Below, piece after piece: positions 19,959 through 28,428 of a stretch of 64,000 bases of DNA. This stretch comes from an uncultured Bartonella sp. (GTDB taxonomy: Bacteria > Pseudomonadota > Alphaproteobacteria > Rhizobiales > Rhizobiaceae), in NCBI GenBank assembly GCA_946478235.1, contig CAMLBF010000001.1, positions 496,001-560,000 on the forward strand. Reading direction: 5' to 3'. The stretch's first letter is position 1; every line of letters begins with the position of its first letter. The notes below the pieces were generated by a model, which saw only the letters and a program-made list of their open reading frames with translations, was not told the DNA's origin and searched no databases. The translations under genes and the position numbers were made by a program.

Positions 19959-22051
19959 AGCAATTCATGAGCTTTCAGCCATTATTACCAGTCAATCTGA
20001 TACTGGTACTTGCAATAATAGCGTTGATTATCATTCTCGTCGGTCTTTTCCTACGAAAACGGGGATCCGTGCTAAGACTATTGGCATTAGCAGCACTTGT
20101 GCTGGCTTTGGCTAATCCTGTCATGGTTGAAGAGCAGAGAGAACCAATCAAAAGTATTGTTGGCGTTGTTGTTGATAGAAGCCCCAGTCAAAATTATGGT
20201 ACACGAACACGCGATACCGACGATGCGCTCAATGCGTTAAAAGAAGAATTTAAAAAACATCCTGAATATGAGCCAAGGTTTATCGAAGCAGCATCACAAT
20301 CTGATATGGCCGTTGGAACAGAAACAAAACTGTTTACGCCGTTAAACCAAGCGATTGCAGATGTTCCCCCTGCTCTTTACGCTGGTACCGTTTTAATTAC
20401 CGATGGGCAAGTGCATGACATTGCCAGTGTGTCGGGAAGTGTTGTCAATGAAAAACCGATAAATGCGCTCATCACCGGTCAGCCTGATGAGTTTGATCGC
20501 GAGATTAAATTTGTAGAACCGCCAAGATTTGGCATTACCAACAAAAAAGCAAATATTTCTGTGCTGGTCAACGATAAGGGACACACCACAAGCAGCGACA
20601 AAACGGCTACTGTTTCCATCAAGGTCAATGGTGAAGCCGTTGGTCAATACAATGTCACGATAGGTGCGCCCTATCAAATTGAATTGACAATACCTCATGC
20701 CGGCAAAAACATTATCGAAGCAGCAACAGAACCGCTTGAAGGCGAACTGACGACTGCCAATAATGAAACGGTTACAGTCATTGAAGGTATCCGACAGAAT
20801 TTAAGAGTCTTGTTGGTTTCTGGCGAACCGCATAATGGTGAACGTACTTGGCGTGATCTGTTAAAGAGTGATGCCAGCATTGATCTGGTTCATTTTACAA
20901 TTCTTCGCCCACCGGAAAAATCCGATAACACACCTCTTAGCCAGCTATCATTGATTGTATTTCCAACGACAGAGCTTTTTGTCGATAAAATCAATGACTT
21001 TGATCTGGTTATTTTTGACCGTTATCAGCACTATGATGTTTTGCCGCTCATCTATTATGATTATGTTGCTGAATATGTGAAAAATGGCGGTGCCTTGCTG
21101 ATGGCAACGGGTCCCGAATTTGCAGGTGACACATCACTTGCCCAGACACCTTTGATTTCCGTATTACCAACCTTGCCAAGTGGAGAAATCATTGAAAAAC
21201 CATTTCGTCCATCTCTAACAAAGGACGGTATGCGACACCCTGTAACGCGGGACTTGGAAACAAAAACCATGAATAGCGGTAATTGGGGCAGATGGATGCG
21301 TCAGATCACTGTGGGGGATACATCCAAAAGCACAGTTGTTATGAATGGCGCTGACAACCGCCCCCTAATGTTATTATCCCATATCGGAAAAGGGCGTGTC
21401 GGCATGTTATTGTCCGATGAAGGCTGGTTATGGGCCCGTGGCTTTGAAGGGGGTGGTCCCTATGCTGCCCTTTACCGCCGCATGGCGCATTGGTTGATGA
21501 AAGAACCGGATCTTGAAGAAGAAGCTTTAACGGCAAGCAGCAATGGAAATAATTTGACCATTCGTCGGCAAACAATGGCTGATAAACCTGAAACTGCAAC
21601 CGTCAAATCACCTTCTGGCAAAACGCAGACTGTCACGCTTGAAAAACAGCAGGAAGGCGTATTTGTCGCCAATTTGCCAACCAATGAAGTTGGATTATTC
21701 AAGATTATAAATGGCGATAAATTGGCATTAACCCATATTGGCCCTATGAATTCTCCTGAATATGCCGAACTTATATCGACTGACGAAAAGCTCACACCCG
21801 TTGTTTCTCCTTCTGGTGGGCATATTACAAGACTACATGCCAAGGCATCGGAAAAAATATCAATGCCGGGAATAACACCAATAGACAATAATGCGCGAAC
21901 CAAAAACATAAAAGCCGATACGATTGCTTTGTTGAAAGCTGACCAGACCAAACTGGTTAATACCGTGCAATATTCTATTTATACCGGTTTATTGGCACTA
22001 TTCATCTGTCTGCTGCTATTAAGCGGTATGTGGTATAAAGAAGGGCATTAA
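19955..22051 (+). CDS. membrane-anchored VWA-like protein, last gene of the MoxR operon
   Basis: A 698-residue protein with two N-terminal membrane helices (about residues 13-55) and one C-terminal helix (about 670-690). The large middle should be periplasmic. Unlike its upstream neighbour it keeps a MIDAS-type motif, VVVDRSPSQN, which fits D-x-S-x-S. A glutamine amidotransferase-like segment (KNGGALLMATGPEF) follows near residue 375. The pair probably forms a membrane complex addressed by the MoxR ATPase; this is inferred from operon structure. The gene ends tail-to-tail with the GNAT gene, overlapping by four bases. Confidence 0.82.
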   Translation: MKQFMSFQPLLPVNLILVLAIIALIIILVGLFLRKRGSVLRLLALAALVLALANPVMVEEQREPIKSIVGVVVDRSPSQNYGTRTRDTDDALNALKEEFKKHPEYEPRFIEAASQSDMAVGTETKLFTPLNQAIADVPPALYAGTVLITDGQVHDIASVSGSVVNEKPINALITGQPDEFDREIKFVEPPRFGITNKKANISVLVNDKGHTTSSDKTATVSIKVNGEAVGQYNVTIGAPYQIELTIPHAGKNIIEAATEPLEGELTTANNETVTVIEGIRQNLRVLLVSGEPHNGERTWRDLLKSDASIDLVHFTILRPPEKSDNTPLSQLSLIVFPTTELFVDKINDFDLVIFDRYQHYDVLPLIYYDYVAEYVKNGGALLMATGPEFAGDTSLAQTPLISVLPTLPSGEIIEKPFRPSLTKDGMRHPVTRDLETKTMNSGNWGRWMRQITVGDTSKSTVVMNGADNRPLMLLSHIGKGRVGMLLSDEGWLWARGFEGGGPYAALYRRMAHWLMKEPDLEEEALTASSNGNNLTIRRQTMADKPETATVKSPSGKTQTVTLEKQQEGVFVANLPTNEVGLFKIINGDKLALTHIGPMNSPEYAELISTDEKLTPVVSPSGGHITRLHAKASEKISMPGITPIDNNARTKNIKADTIALLKADQTKLVNTVQYSIYTGLLALFICLLLLSGMWYKEGH

Positions 22052-22623
22052 GAATAATTCTTAACGCATCTATGCCGAACAATACCGCAAGCACTTTGAC
22101 AGGCTCCATTTTCAAGCTCCAAAGCTAAAAGTCGTTTTGGGTTGACTGGAGCCGGCATCGTCATCTGTCCCTCTAAGACGGTTTTAAAACCAAACCGTCT
22201 ATAATAAGGCTCATCCCCCACCAGTAAAATAAGCCGACAAGCATTTTTCTTGGCTGCTTCTATGGCCAATGCCATTAATTTGCTACCAAGACCCAGACTT
22301 TTAAAGTCGTTCGCCACGACAATTGGCCCCAGAAGATAACTTGGAACATCGCCTATCCATATCGGTGTCATACGAATAGTGCCAATCACCCGATTACCCA
22401 ACATTGCTACAAACGATAAATCGGGATCATGCCCACCAATTTCCCTAATAAGGTGGGCAGCACGCGTAAAACGTGCCGGGCCAAAAGCTTCAGCATTCAA
22501 CAGCTCAATTGCTGAAACATGATCTACTTGTTCATTAAAAAACGTAAGTTCCAGAATATCACCGGAATTATCGCCAGATGGCGCCAAAGGAAGCTTAAGC
22601 GTAAGCACAGAAGACATAGCCAT
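22048..22623 (-). CDS. GNAT family N-acetyltransferase
   Basis: About 191 residues. The acetyl-CoA region is visible as LLGPIVVANDFKSLGLGSKL (motif A, with a relaxed R/Q-x-x-G-x-G/A), followed by an AIEAAKKNACRLILLVGDEPYYRRFGF segment, which is close to the YhbS-type putative acetyltransferases. The acceptor is unknown. The open frame extends 20 codons further upstream with poor, cysteine-rich composition. I chose the internal MAMSS start, although its ribosome site is weak, so the start is uncertain. Confidence 0.8.
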   Translation of the reverse strand: MAMSSVLTLKLPLAPSGDNSGDILELTFFNEQVDHVSAIELLNAEAFGPARFTRAAHLIREIGGHDPDLSFVAMLGNRVIGTIRMTPIWIGDVPSYLLGPIVVANDFKSLGLGSKLMALAIEAAKKNACRLILLVGDEPYYRRFGFKTVLEGQMTMPAPVNPKRLLALELENGACQSACGIVRHRCVKNYS

Positions 22624-22683
22624 ATTGAAATCCACGAAACAATGAATTGTACAGAAATGTAACAACACAACCTTTCCGGTCAT

Positions 22684-23132
22684 GCGGATCGTTCATCGTC
22701 GTTGATTAACAAAAGCCATATTTTTTACTCAGCCCAACAAGGTTCTTTAAAATAGTCCAACTGTTTTTACTTCTTCCTTTAATTTAAAACAGAAAAAAAA
22801 TTAAAAGCAACAGGCCGCTACAAAATAAAAAACGATAACTTTCTTTGATGTTAGCAGTTTCCAAGCCTCCAAAATACAATTCATGCACACGCAGTTGATT
22901 CGTTATAGTTAAGGTAAGATTAAAAATTCACGATTTGTCACGGTGTACTCATGTCAAGACTAACGAATTTTGTTGCATTTATGAGACACTCATCGCGCAA
23001 ACATGGCGGTAACAAGGCAAAAACCGTTAAGTTTGATTCAAATCAATGGAAATTTCTGCAGAAATAGTTTTGAAAGTAATCAATCACTTCCGTGTGAAAC
23101 ACGCACCGCTTTATTGATTTAGGAGATTTAAT
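22684..23132. other. non-coding region upstream of ompW
   Basis: About 450 AT-rich bases between the divergent GNAT and ompW genes. It has no credible coding frame. The half nearest ompW holds an FNR/FixK-type palindrome (separate entry) and an AGGAG ribosome site immediately ahead of ompW. I could not fix a promoter with confidence. Confidence 0.5.
23033..23046. promoter_or_regulatory. FNR/FixK-type box upstream of ompW
   Basis: TTGAT-TCAA-ATCAA is an exact match to the TTGAT-N4-ATCAA consensus for FNR, FixK and related Crp/Fnr regulators. It sits 87 bases before the ompW start codon, a plausible activator position. I noticed no other exact match in the intergenic regions of this window. 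Confidence 0.6.
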
Positions 23133-23825
23133 ATGAAGAAATTGATCGGTAGCAGCCTTGTTGCCATCGCAGCAGCACTCAGCTTCTCAGGATCAGCTTC
23201 GGCTGCCGATGTCCAGAGCGCTCAACCAGTTGTTCAAGAGGCTCAAAGCCCATGGCAGATCCGTGTTCGTGCTCTTGGCGTTGTTCCTCGTGATAAAGGT
23301 CGTGTTCATCACGTTCCTGGTTCAGAAATGGACTTCTCAAGCACAGTCGTTCCTGAACTCGACATCACCTATTACTTCACAAACAACATTGCTGCTGAAT
23401 TGATCTTGGGCACAACCTATTCATCAATCGACGGCCGTGGTTCACTCGGTGGTATCGGTAAAATCGGCAAAACATTCATCTTGCCTCCTACCCTTACATT
23501 GCAATACCACTTCACCGATTTTGGTGCATTCAAGCCATATGTTGGTGCTGGTGTAAACTACACAATCTTCTACAACCAGGATGGTAACGGCGCTGATCGT
23601 GACAGCGGCAGACGCATCACAGGTCTCGACATTGACAACACATGGGGCGGCGCTCTTCAAGTTGGTTTCGACTATATGCTTGACCAACATTGGGGCTTCA
23701 ACTTTGACGTTAAGAAACTCTACTTGCGTCCAGACTTCAGTGCTAAGCTCAATGGCGACAAGATCAGTGGTAAAGCCGATCTTGATCCATGGTTGATCGG
23801 TGCTGGTGTAACATACCGCTTCTAA
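23133..23825 (+). CDS. ompW: OmpW family outer-membrane beta-barrel protein
   Basis: A 230-residue porin-like protein. Signal peptide MKKLIGSSLVAIAAALSFSG ends at SASA-AD. The mature part shows the alternating aromatic strands of an 8-stranded barrel, the OmpW-type PTLTLQYHFTDFGAFKPYVGAG block (split here by family convention at the YHF), and a C-terminal phenylalanine (GVTYRF) as the BAM signal. OmpW channels carry small hydrophobic molecules. Codon use is more biased to C-ending codons than in its neighbours, suggesting high expression. It has its own terminator and a likely oxygen-responsive control site. Confidence 0.92.
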   Translation: MKKLIGSSLVAIAAALSFSGSASAADVQSAQPVVQEAQSPWQIRVRALGVVPRDKGRVHHVPGSEMDFSSTVVPELDITYYFTNNIAAELILGTTYSSIDGRGSLGGIGKIGKTFILPPTLTLQYHFTDFGAFKPYVGAGVNYTIFYNQDGNGADRDSGRRITGLDIDNTWGGALQVGFDYMLDQHWGFNFDVKKLYLRPDFSAKLNGDKISGKADLDPWLIGAGVTYRF

Positions 23826-23877
23826 TAAAGCCAAAGGGGGCTTTAAAGGTAAATTGAGGGGGCTTGATTTACCTCAC

Positions 23878-23908
23878 AAAAAAGGACGCTATAGCAGCGT
23901 CCTTTTTT
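23878..23908 (+). terminator. terminator of ompW
   Basis: A perfect 13-bp stem built around AGGACGCT/AGCGTCCT with a 5-base loop, flanked by an A run on one side and a run of seven T on the other. It is a textbook intrinsic terminator, and the A run would also give a T tail on the other strand. Confidence 0.9.
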
Positions 23909-23945
23909 TGTTGCCATTTTTTCGCGTTTCTTTATGCTCTGCACT

Positions 23946-24839
23946 ATGTTTCAACTCGCACACATATCAGACATTCATCTGTCACCATTACCGGAACCGA
24001 CATTCGGCGAATTGTTGGGAAAACGGTTAACTGGCTATATCAATTGGAAAAAAAACCGGAAAGGCCAGCTCGGTACCGATACACTTGATGCGTTGATGCA
24101 AAGCATTAAATTGAAACAGCCCAATCATTTGGCAATTTCGGGTGATTTGGTCAATCTGGCTTTAACAAAAGAATTTGAACAAGCAAAAGATTGGTTACTA
24201 CGACAAGGAACTGGTCGAGATATCACGCTGACTTTCGGTAATCATGACGCTTATGTAGGCGGAGCCTTTAAAAAAGCCTGCCACACGTTTCGTCCTTGGG
24301 TAACGGGTGACGAGCCGCATGCGTGGAGCGGTATTTTCCCATTCATGCGCGTTCGCGATAATGTCGCTATTATTTCGGTCTCGTCTGCTGTCGCTACTTT
24401 GCCGTTTTTGGCAACAGGTTATTTTGATAGCGCACAAGCCCACCATCTCGCTGACTTGTTGGAAGAAGCAGCCGAAAGCAAGCTATTTCGCGTTGTTATG
24501 ATCCATCATCCGCCTATTCATGGTGCCACATCATGGTACAAAAAACTTTGGGGCATTGATCGCTTTCAGAAAGTCATCAAAAAGCATGGTGCTGAATTAA
24601 TTTTACATGGGCACACTCATATCCCCTCTCTCAATCACATTGAGGCCAAAAATAGAAGAATTCCGGTGGTTGGTGTGGCCTCGGCATCTCAAGCATTTGA
24701 TGGTCGCAAGCCAGCGGCAAACTATAACTGGTTTTCCATTGAAAAAAACGGCGATAATTGGCAATGCCAATTACAAAGGTACACAATTATTAACGAAAAG
24801 AACGAGATCAACTGTACCGAACAATGCCAACTTTTTTAA
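23946..24839 (+). CDS. calcineurin-like metallophosphoesterase
   Basis: About 297 residues with all five metal-binding blocks of the family in order: DIH near the N-terminus, GDLVN, GNHD, a histidine in MIHHPP, and GHTH. This predicts a di-metal phosphoesterase; related bacterial proteins act on cyclic nucleotides or other phosphodiesters, but the substrate cannot be told. I took the ATG that places MFQLAHISDIH at the N-terminus, four codons inside the longest frame. Neither start has a strong ribosome site. A perfect hairpin follows. Confidence 0.88.
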   Translation: MFQLAHISDIHLSPLPEPTFGELLGKRLTGYINWKKNRKGQLGTDTLDALMQSIKLKQPNHLAISGDLVNLALTKEFEQAKDWLLRQGTGRDITLTFGNHDAYVGGAFKKACHTFRPWVTGDEPHAWSGIFPFMRVRDNVAIISVSSAVATLPFLATGYFDSAQAHHLADLLEEAAESKLFRVVMIHHPPIHGATSWYKKLWGIDRFQKVIKKHGAELILHGHTHIPSLNHIEAKNRRIPVVGVASASQAFDGRKPAANYNWFSIEKNGDNWQCQLQRYTIINEKNEINCTEQCQLF

Positions 24840-24879
24840 CAATTTCGTTGAGAGAGCCTATCTGCAATTAATCCAACAA

Positions 24880-24909
24880 AAAGGCTGCCTAAAATGATAG
24901 GCAGCCTTT
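24880..24909. terminator. terminator between the phosphoesterase and leuA
   Basis: A perfect 12-bp stem AAAGGCTGCCTA/TAGGCAGCCTTT with a 6-base loop lies between the converging phosphoesterase and leuA stops. T-rich sequence follows on the plus side and a shorter T-rich stretch on the minus side, so it may work in both directions. Confidence 0.85.
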
Positions 24910-24939
24910 CTTTCTAACACTTCACTATCAATGTCAGGC

Positions 24940-26640
24940 TTAAATATTTAAGCGATTAACTGCCGAAACAATGGCAGAAAGTGATGCTGTCGCAATATTT
25001 TCATCAATGGAAACACCAAAAACCTTTCCTTCAGGATAGGCGATTTCCATATAGCAAATTGCTTTGGCGTCAGAGCCTTGTTGCAATGAATGCTCTGAAT
25101 AATCAACGACAGAGAGTTTCTTTCCGATATATTTGGAAAGCGCATCAATAAAACCATCAACCAGCCCTGTTCCCTCGCCTTTTATATCATGGATTACACC
25201 ATGATCTGTTATCTCTGCGCTAACAGTTACACGCCCTTTGACAGATGGATTTGTCGTTGTTTTATAATCCTTAAAGCCAAATCGTGCCGATTTATGGTCA
25301 ACATAGGTATTGATAAATTCATCATAAATACGTTTGGGTGGCAGTTCTTTACCTTCGCTATCGGTAATATGCTGAATAATATCGCGAAATTCGATTTGCA
25401 TATTCCGTGGTAAGTTAAGGCCGTAATCCTGCTGCAGAATATAGGCAATGCCTCCCTTACCCGATTGCGAATTGATACGGATAATGGCTTCATAAGAGCG
25501 TCCGACATCGCGTGGATCTATCGGAAGATATGGCACTTCCCATAAAGACTTGTTCGATGTCTTCATTGCTTTCATTCCCTTATTGATCGCATCCTGATGC
25601 GAACCGGAAAATGCAGTATAAACCAATTCTCCAACGTATGGGTGACGCTCAGGAATTAGCAACTGGTTGCAATATTCATAAACTTCCTTGATTTTCTCAA
25701 TATTCGAACAATCGAGCTCGGGATCGACACCTTGCGTAAACATATTTAATGCTAATGTGACAATGTCGACATTACCGGTTCTTTCACCATTGCCAAACAA
25801 CGTTCCTTCAACACGGTCAGCACCAGCAAGCAACCCCAATTCAGTCGCGGCAATGCCACAACCACGGTCATTATGCGGGTGCAGTGAGATAAGAACACTG
25901 TCTCGCCGGTCAATATGACGTCCCATCCATTCAATTTGATCGGCATAAATATTGGGGGTAGACATTTCGACAGTCGACGGCAGATTCAATATCATTTTAT
26001 TGTCAGGCGTCGGATTGATAATTTCAATCACGGCATTCGATATTTCCAAGGCAACTTCCAGTTCGGTGCCGGTAAAGCTTTCTGGCGAATACTCAAATCG
26101 GTAATCTTTGCCCGCTTTGCTTGCCATATCCATAACCATCTTTGCACCATCGGTTGCGATACGCTTGATACCAGCGACATCCTTGGCAAAAACAACGCGG
26201 CGCTGCAATTCACTGGTAGAATTATAAAAATGAACGATCGGGTGATTTGCTCCATCGAGCGCTTCAAATGTACGCATAATCAATTCAGGGCGGCACTGTA
26301 CCAAAACCTGCAAGCTCACATATTCAGGCACATTGCCTTGTTCTATACACCAACGCGCAAAATCGAAGTCTGTTTGGGATGCCGAGGGGAAACCGATCTC
26401 TATTTCCGGAAATCCCATTTCCAAAAGCAGCCGGAACATTCTTTCTTTGCGGTCCTGCCCCATTGGGTCGATCAATGCCTGATTTCCGTCGCGCAAATCA
26501 ACAGAACACCAAATAGGTGCCTTTTCTATCTGTTTGTCGGGCCAAGTACGATCCTTAAGATCAACTTTCGGGTAAGGTTGATATTTTTCAGCAGCCAGCG
26601 GCATACCCGGATTTGTTTTTTGGGAAGCGAATGTATTCAT
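24940..26640 (-). CDS. leuA: 2-isopropylmalate synthase
   Basis: First committed step of leucine synthesis: acetyl-CoA plus 2-oxoisovalerate. The 566 residues match the longer LeuA type. The catalytic TIM-barrel opens with WCSVDLRDGNQAL, and the metal ligands appear later in ISLHPHNDRGCG. An LeuA dimer/allosteric domain at about residues 430-560, where leucine normally feeds back, ends the protein. It stands alone, with a convergent terminator behind it and about 290 bases of leader in front that contain a leucine-codon-rich short frame and alternative hairpins. Confidence 0.96.
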   Translation of the reverse strand: MNTFASQKTNPGMPLAAEKYQPYPKVDLKDRTWPDKQIEKAPIWCSVDLRDGNQALIDPMGQDRKERMFRLLLEMGFPEIEIGFPSASQTDFDFARWCIEQGNVPEYVSLQVLVQCRPELIMRTFEALDGANHPIVHFYNSTSELQRRVVFAKDVAGIKRIATDGAKMVMDMASKAGKDYRFEYSPESFTGTELEVALEISNAVIEIINPTPDNKMILNLPSTVEMSTPNIYADQIEWMGRHIDRRDSVLISLHPHNDRGCGIAATELGLLAGADRVEGTLFGNGERTGNVDIVTLALNMFTQGVDPELDCSNIEKIKEVYEYCNQLLIPERHPYVGELVYTAFSGSHQDAINKGMKAMKTSNKSLWEVPYLPIDPRDVGRSYEAIIRINSQSGKGGIAYILQQDYGLNLPRNMQIEFRDIIQHITDSEGKELPPKRIYDEFINTYVDHKSARFGFKDYKTTTNPSVKGRVTVSAEITDHGVIHDIKGEGTGLVDGFIDALSKYIGKKLSVVDYSEHSLQQGSDAKAICYMEIAYPEGKVFGVSIDENIATASLSAIVSAVNRLNI

Positions 26641-26718
26641 CGAAATTAGCTCTTCTAAAGATGACCGATAAAATCAGTTTGTTACATGAAATATAATCTG
26701 CAAGAGGAGCATTCACGC

Positions 26719-26763
26719 CGGTAGGCTACGACTACCGAGCGCCCCTCACCGGACCCGGTAGCC
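26719..26763 (-). promoter_or_regulatory. candidate leuA attenuator: mutually exclusive RNA stems
   Basis: Read on the minus strand, three short segments follow the leucine codons of the leader: CTACCG, then CGGTAG, then CTACCG. The middle one can pair with either neighbour, but not both. The first pairing is extended by GGCTAC/GTAGCC. This is the switch geometry expected of a leader-peptide attenuator. No run of T follows the last segment, so control could be translational or Rho-dependent instead. Confidence 0.45.
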
Positions 26764-26865
26764 GCAAGTAAGGTCGAGAAGAAGTGCATGACCATAGCTG
26801 ATCGAAAAGCCTACATTTGAAATGTAGCTATCTATTGTCGATATGTTTTCGTTGGTCATGTTCAT
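26746..26865 (-). CDS. candidate leucine leader peptide upstream of leuA
   Basis: A 39-codon frame (MNMTNENISTID at the start, ending HALLLDLTCGYRVR) contains CTT CTT CTC GAC CTT, four leucine codons in five, directly before the alternative stems. This is what a ribosome-stalling leader for a leucine gene should look like. The evidence against it is that the first ATG has no clear ribosome site, and a second overlapping frame (MVMHFF...) also spans this stretch. The function is inferred. Confidence 0.45.
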   Translation of the reverse strand: MNMTNENISTIDSYISNVGFSISYGHALLLDLTCGYRVR

Positions 26866-26934
26866 AATAGTGCTGATATTGCATATCATTGTGACACACG
26901 CAAATGAATTTATCCAGTAATCACCAACTGTTGT

Positions 26935-27510
26935 TTATTTCATAATAGAATGTCGAAGCTCATTTAATAATAAAGCTGTTTTCATATCATTGATAATATT
27001 ATTATCGAGAAGTTCAAAAGCATCGGTTACAGTTTTCTCTATAACTTCAATACTCTCCCCTTCTTTAATCAATCCACCACCACGGCTAAATTTGTCATCG
27101 GGACAATAGTCTGCCAGAAATAACGACAATTGTTCTGTCGAGAAGCCTGGCGTCGTAAAACCTCTAAAAGCCAATGTCAGATTATGGACATGATAGCCCA
27201 ATTCTTCTCTAGCCTCTCGTAAAACAGCTTGTTCATCGGTTTCTCCTGCATCAACCAGTCCTGCGCATGCCTCCAATATCGACATTTGTCCGCTAACGAG
27301 ATAGGCAGGCGCCCGAAATTGCTTAATCAAAAGAACGGTTTTGCGTTCCTTGTCATAAGGCAATACGGCGACTGCCGGACGGTTATGGTAAGTTTCACGC
27401 CGCTGCTTACTCCAACGACCATCATGTTCCTGCTGCTCAAACGAAACATCGGTGAGCTTTGTCCAATTATCGGAAAGTGTGGTTTGTTGCAGGTTTCTGA
27501 TCTTTACCAT
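26935..27510 (-). CDS. Nudix hydrolase, ADP-ribose/GDP-mannose pyrophosphatase (NudK/NudF-like)
   Basis: A 191-residue Nudix protein. The box is complete: GLVDAGETDEQAVLREAREE then LGY, fitting G-x5-E-x7-RE-x2-EE-x-G. The N-terminal YHNRPAVAVLPYDKERKTVLLIKQFRAP block is typical of the NudK/ADP-ribose pyrophosphatase group; substrates are nucleotide sugars such as ADP-ribose or GDP-mannose. It starts seven bases after the stop of the cation-efflux gene and probably forms the tail of the trpE(G) operon. Confidence 0.87.
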   Translation of the reverse strand: MVKIRNLQQTTLSDNWTKLTDVSFEQQEHDGRWSKQRRETYHNRPAVAVLPYDKERKTVLLIKQFRAPAYLVSGQMSILEACAGLVDAGETDEQAVLREAREELGYHVHNLTLAFRGFTTPGFSTEQLSLFLADYCPDDKFSRGGGLIKEGESIEVIEKTVTDAFELLDNNIINDMKTALLLNELRHSIMK

Positions 27511-27517
27511 GATAACC

Positions 27518-28426
27518 TCACGCGATCGGAACCGCTGTTGTACCTAATGGTAGTTTGGCTTCTTCTTCCGGTTCTATATGAATAACTATTCGGGCATTTT
27601 CTATTTCAACTTTCAAGGCATCTTCAATTCTATCGCAAATAGCATGGGCATCTCCCACACTCATTGCCGAAGGAACAACCAAATGGAATTCAATGAAAGT
27701 AACTTGCCCTGCAACTCTTGTTTTTAGGTCATGCGCCTCTATCGCTCCAGCCGCGTGGGACGAAATAATATCACGAATGCGTATTGTTTCTTCAAGTTCG
27801 ACACCGACATCCATCAACCCTTGAACCGAGCTATTGATAACCTTCCAACCTTGCCAAAGAATATTGATCGCAACAATAATCGCCAAAACAGGATCTAAAA
27901 TTGCCCAACCTGTCAGAATTGTTGCTAACAACCCCACCAGCACCCCAAACGATGTAAAGACATCGGTCAACAGATGAAGGCCGTCTGCCTTAAGCGCCGG
28001 TGAGCGGGAAATCTTACCTTGCCGCAACAATAAAAGTGCCCAGACAGCATTTATCACACCAGCCAGAAGATTGATCCCCAACCCCATACCGGGTTGGTCT
28101 GGCAAATGTGCAGCACTCAGCGCTGACCATGATTCCCGTAAAATCATAATGGCAGCAACAAAAATCATAGCCCCTTCAAACACCGCAGAAAAATACTCGG
28201 CCTTATGGTGCCCAAAAGGATGATCCCTGTCGGCGGGTTTCATGCTGATTTTAATAGCCCACCATGCTGCAATCGAAGCAATAACATTTACAATGGATTC
28301 CAATGCGTCTGAATAAAGCGCAACGGAATCCGTAATGTAATAGGCAAGATATTTAAGCAAAAATACAATAAGGGCGATCGGAATAGACCAAATCGCCAAT
28401 CTTTTCACCCTTAAGTTTTCTTCCAT
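27518..28426 (-). CDS. cation diffusion facilitator (CDF/FieF family) metal exporter
   Basis: A 302-residue metal/proton antiporter of the inner membrane. Six helices are expected; acidic metal-site residues appear in helix 2 (YSDALES) and as H-x3-D in helix 5 (HLLTD). A cytoplasmic histidine-containing loop (DHPFGHHKAEYFSA) and a C-terminal ferredoxin-like domain (ending in IVIHIEPEEE) complete the family plan. Likely ions are Zn, Fe or Mn. It follows trpE(G) by two bases, so translation is probably coupled, although no functional link with tryptophan is evident. Confidence 0.92.
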   Translation of the reverse strand: MEENLRVKRLAIWSIPIALIVFLLKYLAYYITDSVALYSDALESIVNVIASIAAWWAIKISMKPADRDHPFGHHKAEYFSAVFEGAMIFVAAIMILRESWSALSAAHLPDQPGMGLGINLLAGVINAVWALLLLRQGKISRSPALKADGLHLLTDVFTSFGVLVGLLATILTGWAILDPVLAIIVAINILWQGWKVINSSVQGLMDVGVELEETIRIRDIISSHAAGAIEAHDLKTRVAGQVTFIEFHLVVPSAMSVGDAHAICDRIEDALKVEIENARIVIHIEPEEEAKLPLGTTAVPIA

Positions 28427-28428
28427 TG

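Noticed and set aside
25915-26649. 244-codon plus-strand frame
   Set aside because: It lies fully antisense to leuA, which has all catalytic motifs. Its product has no recognisable domain.
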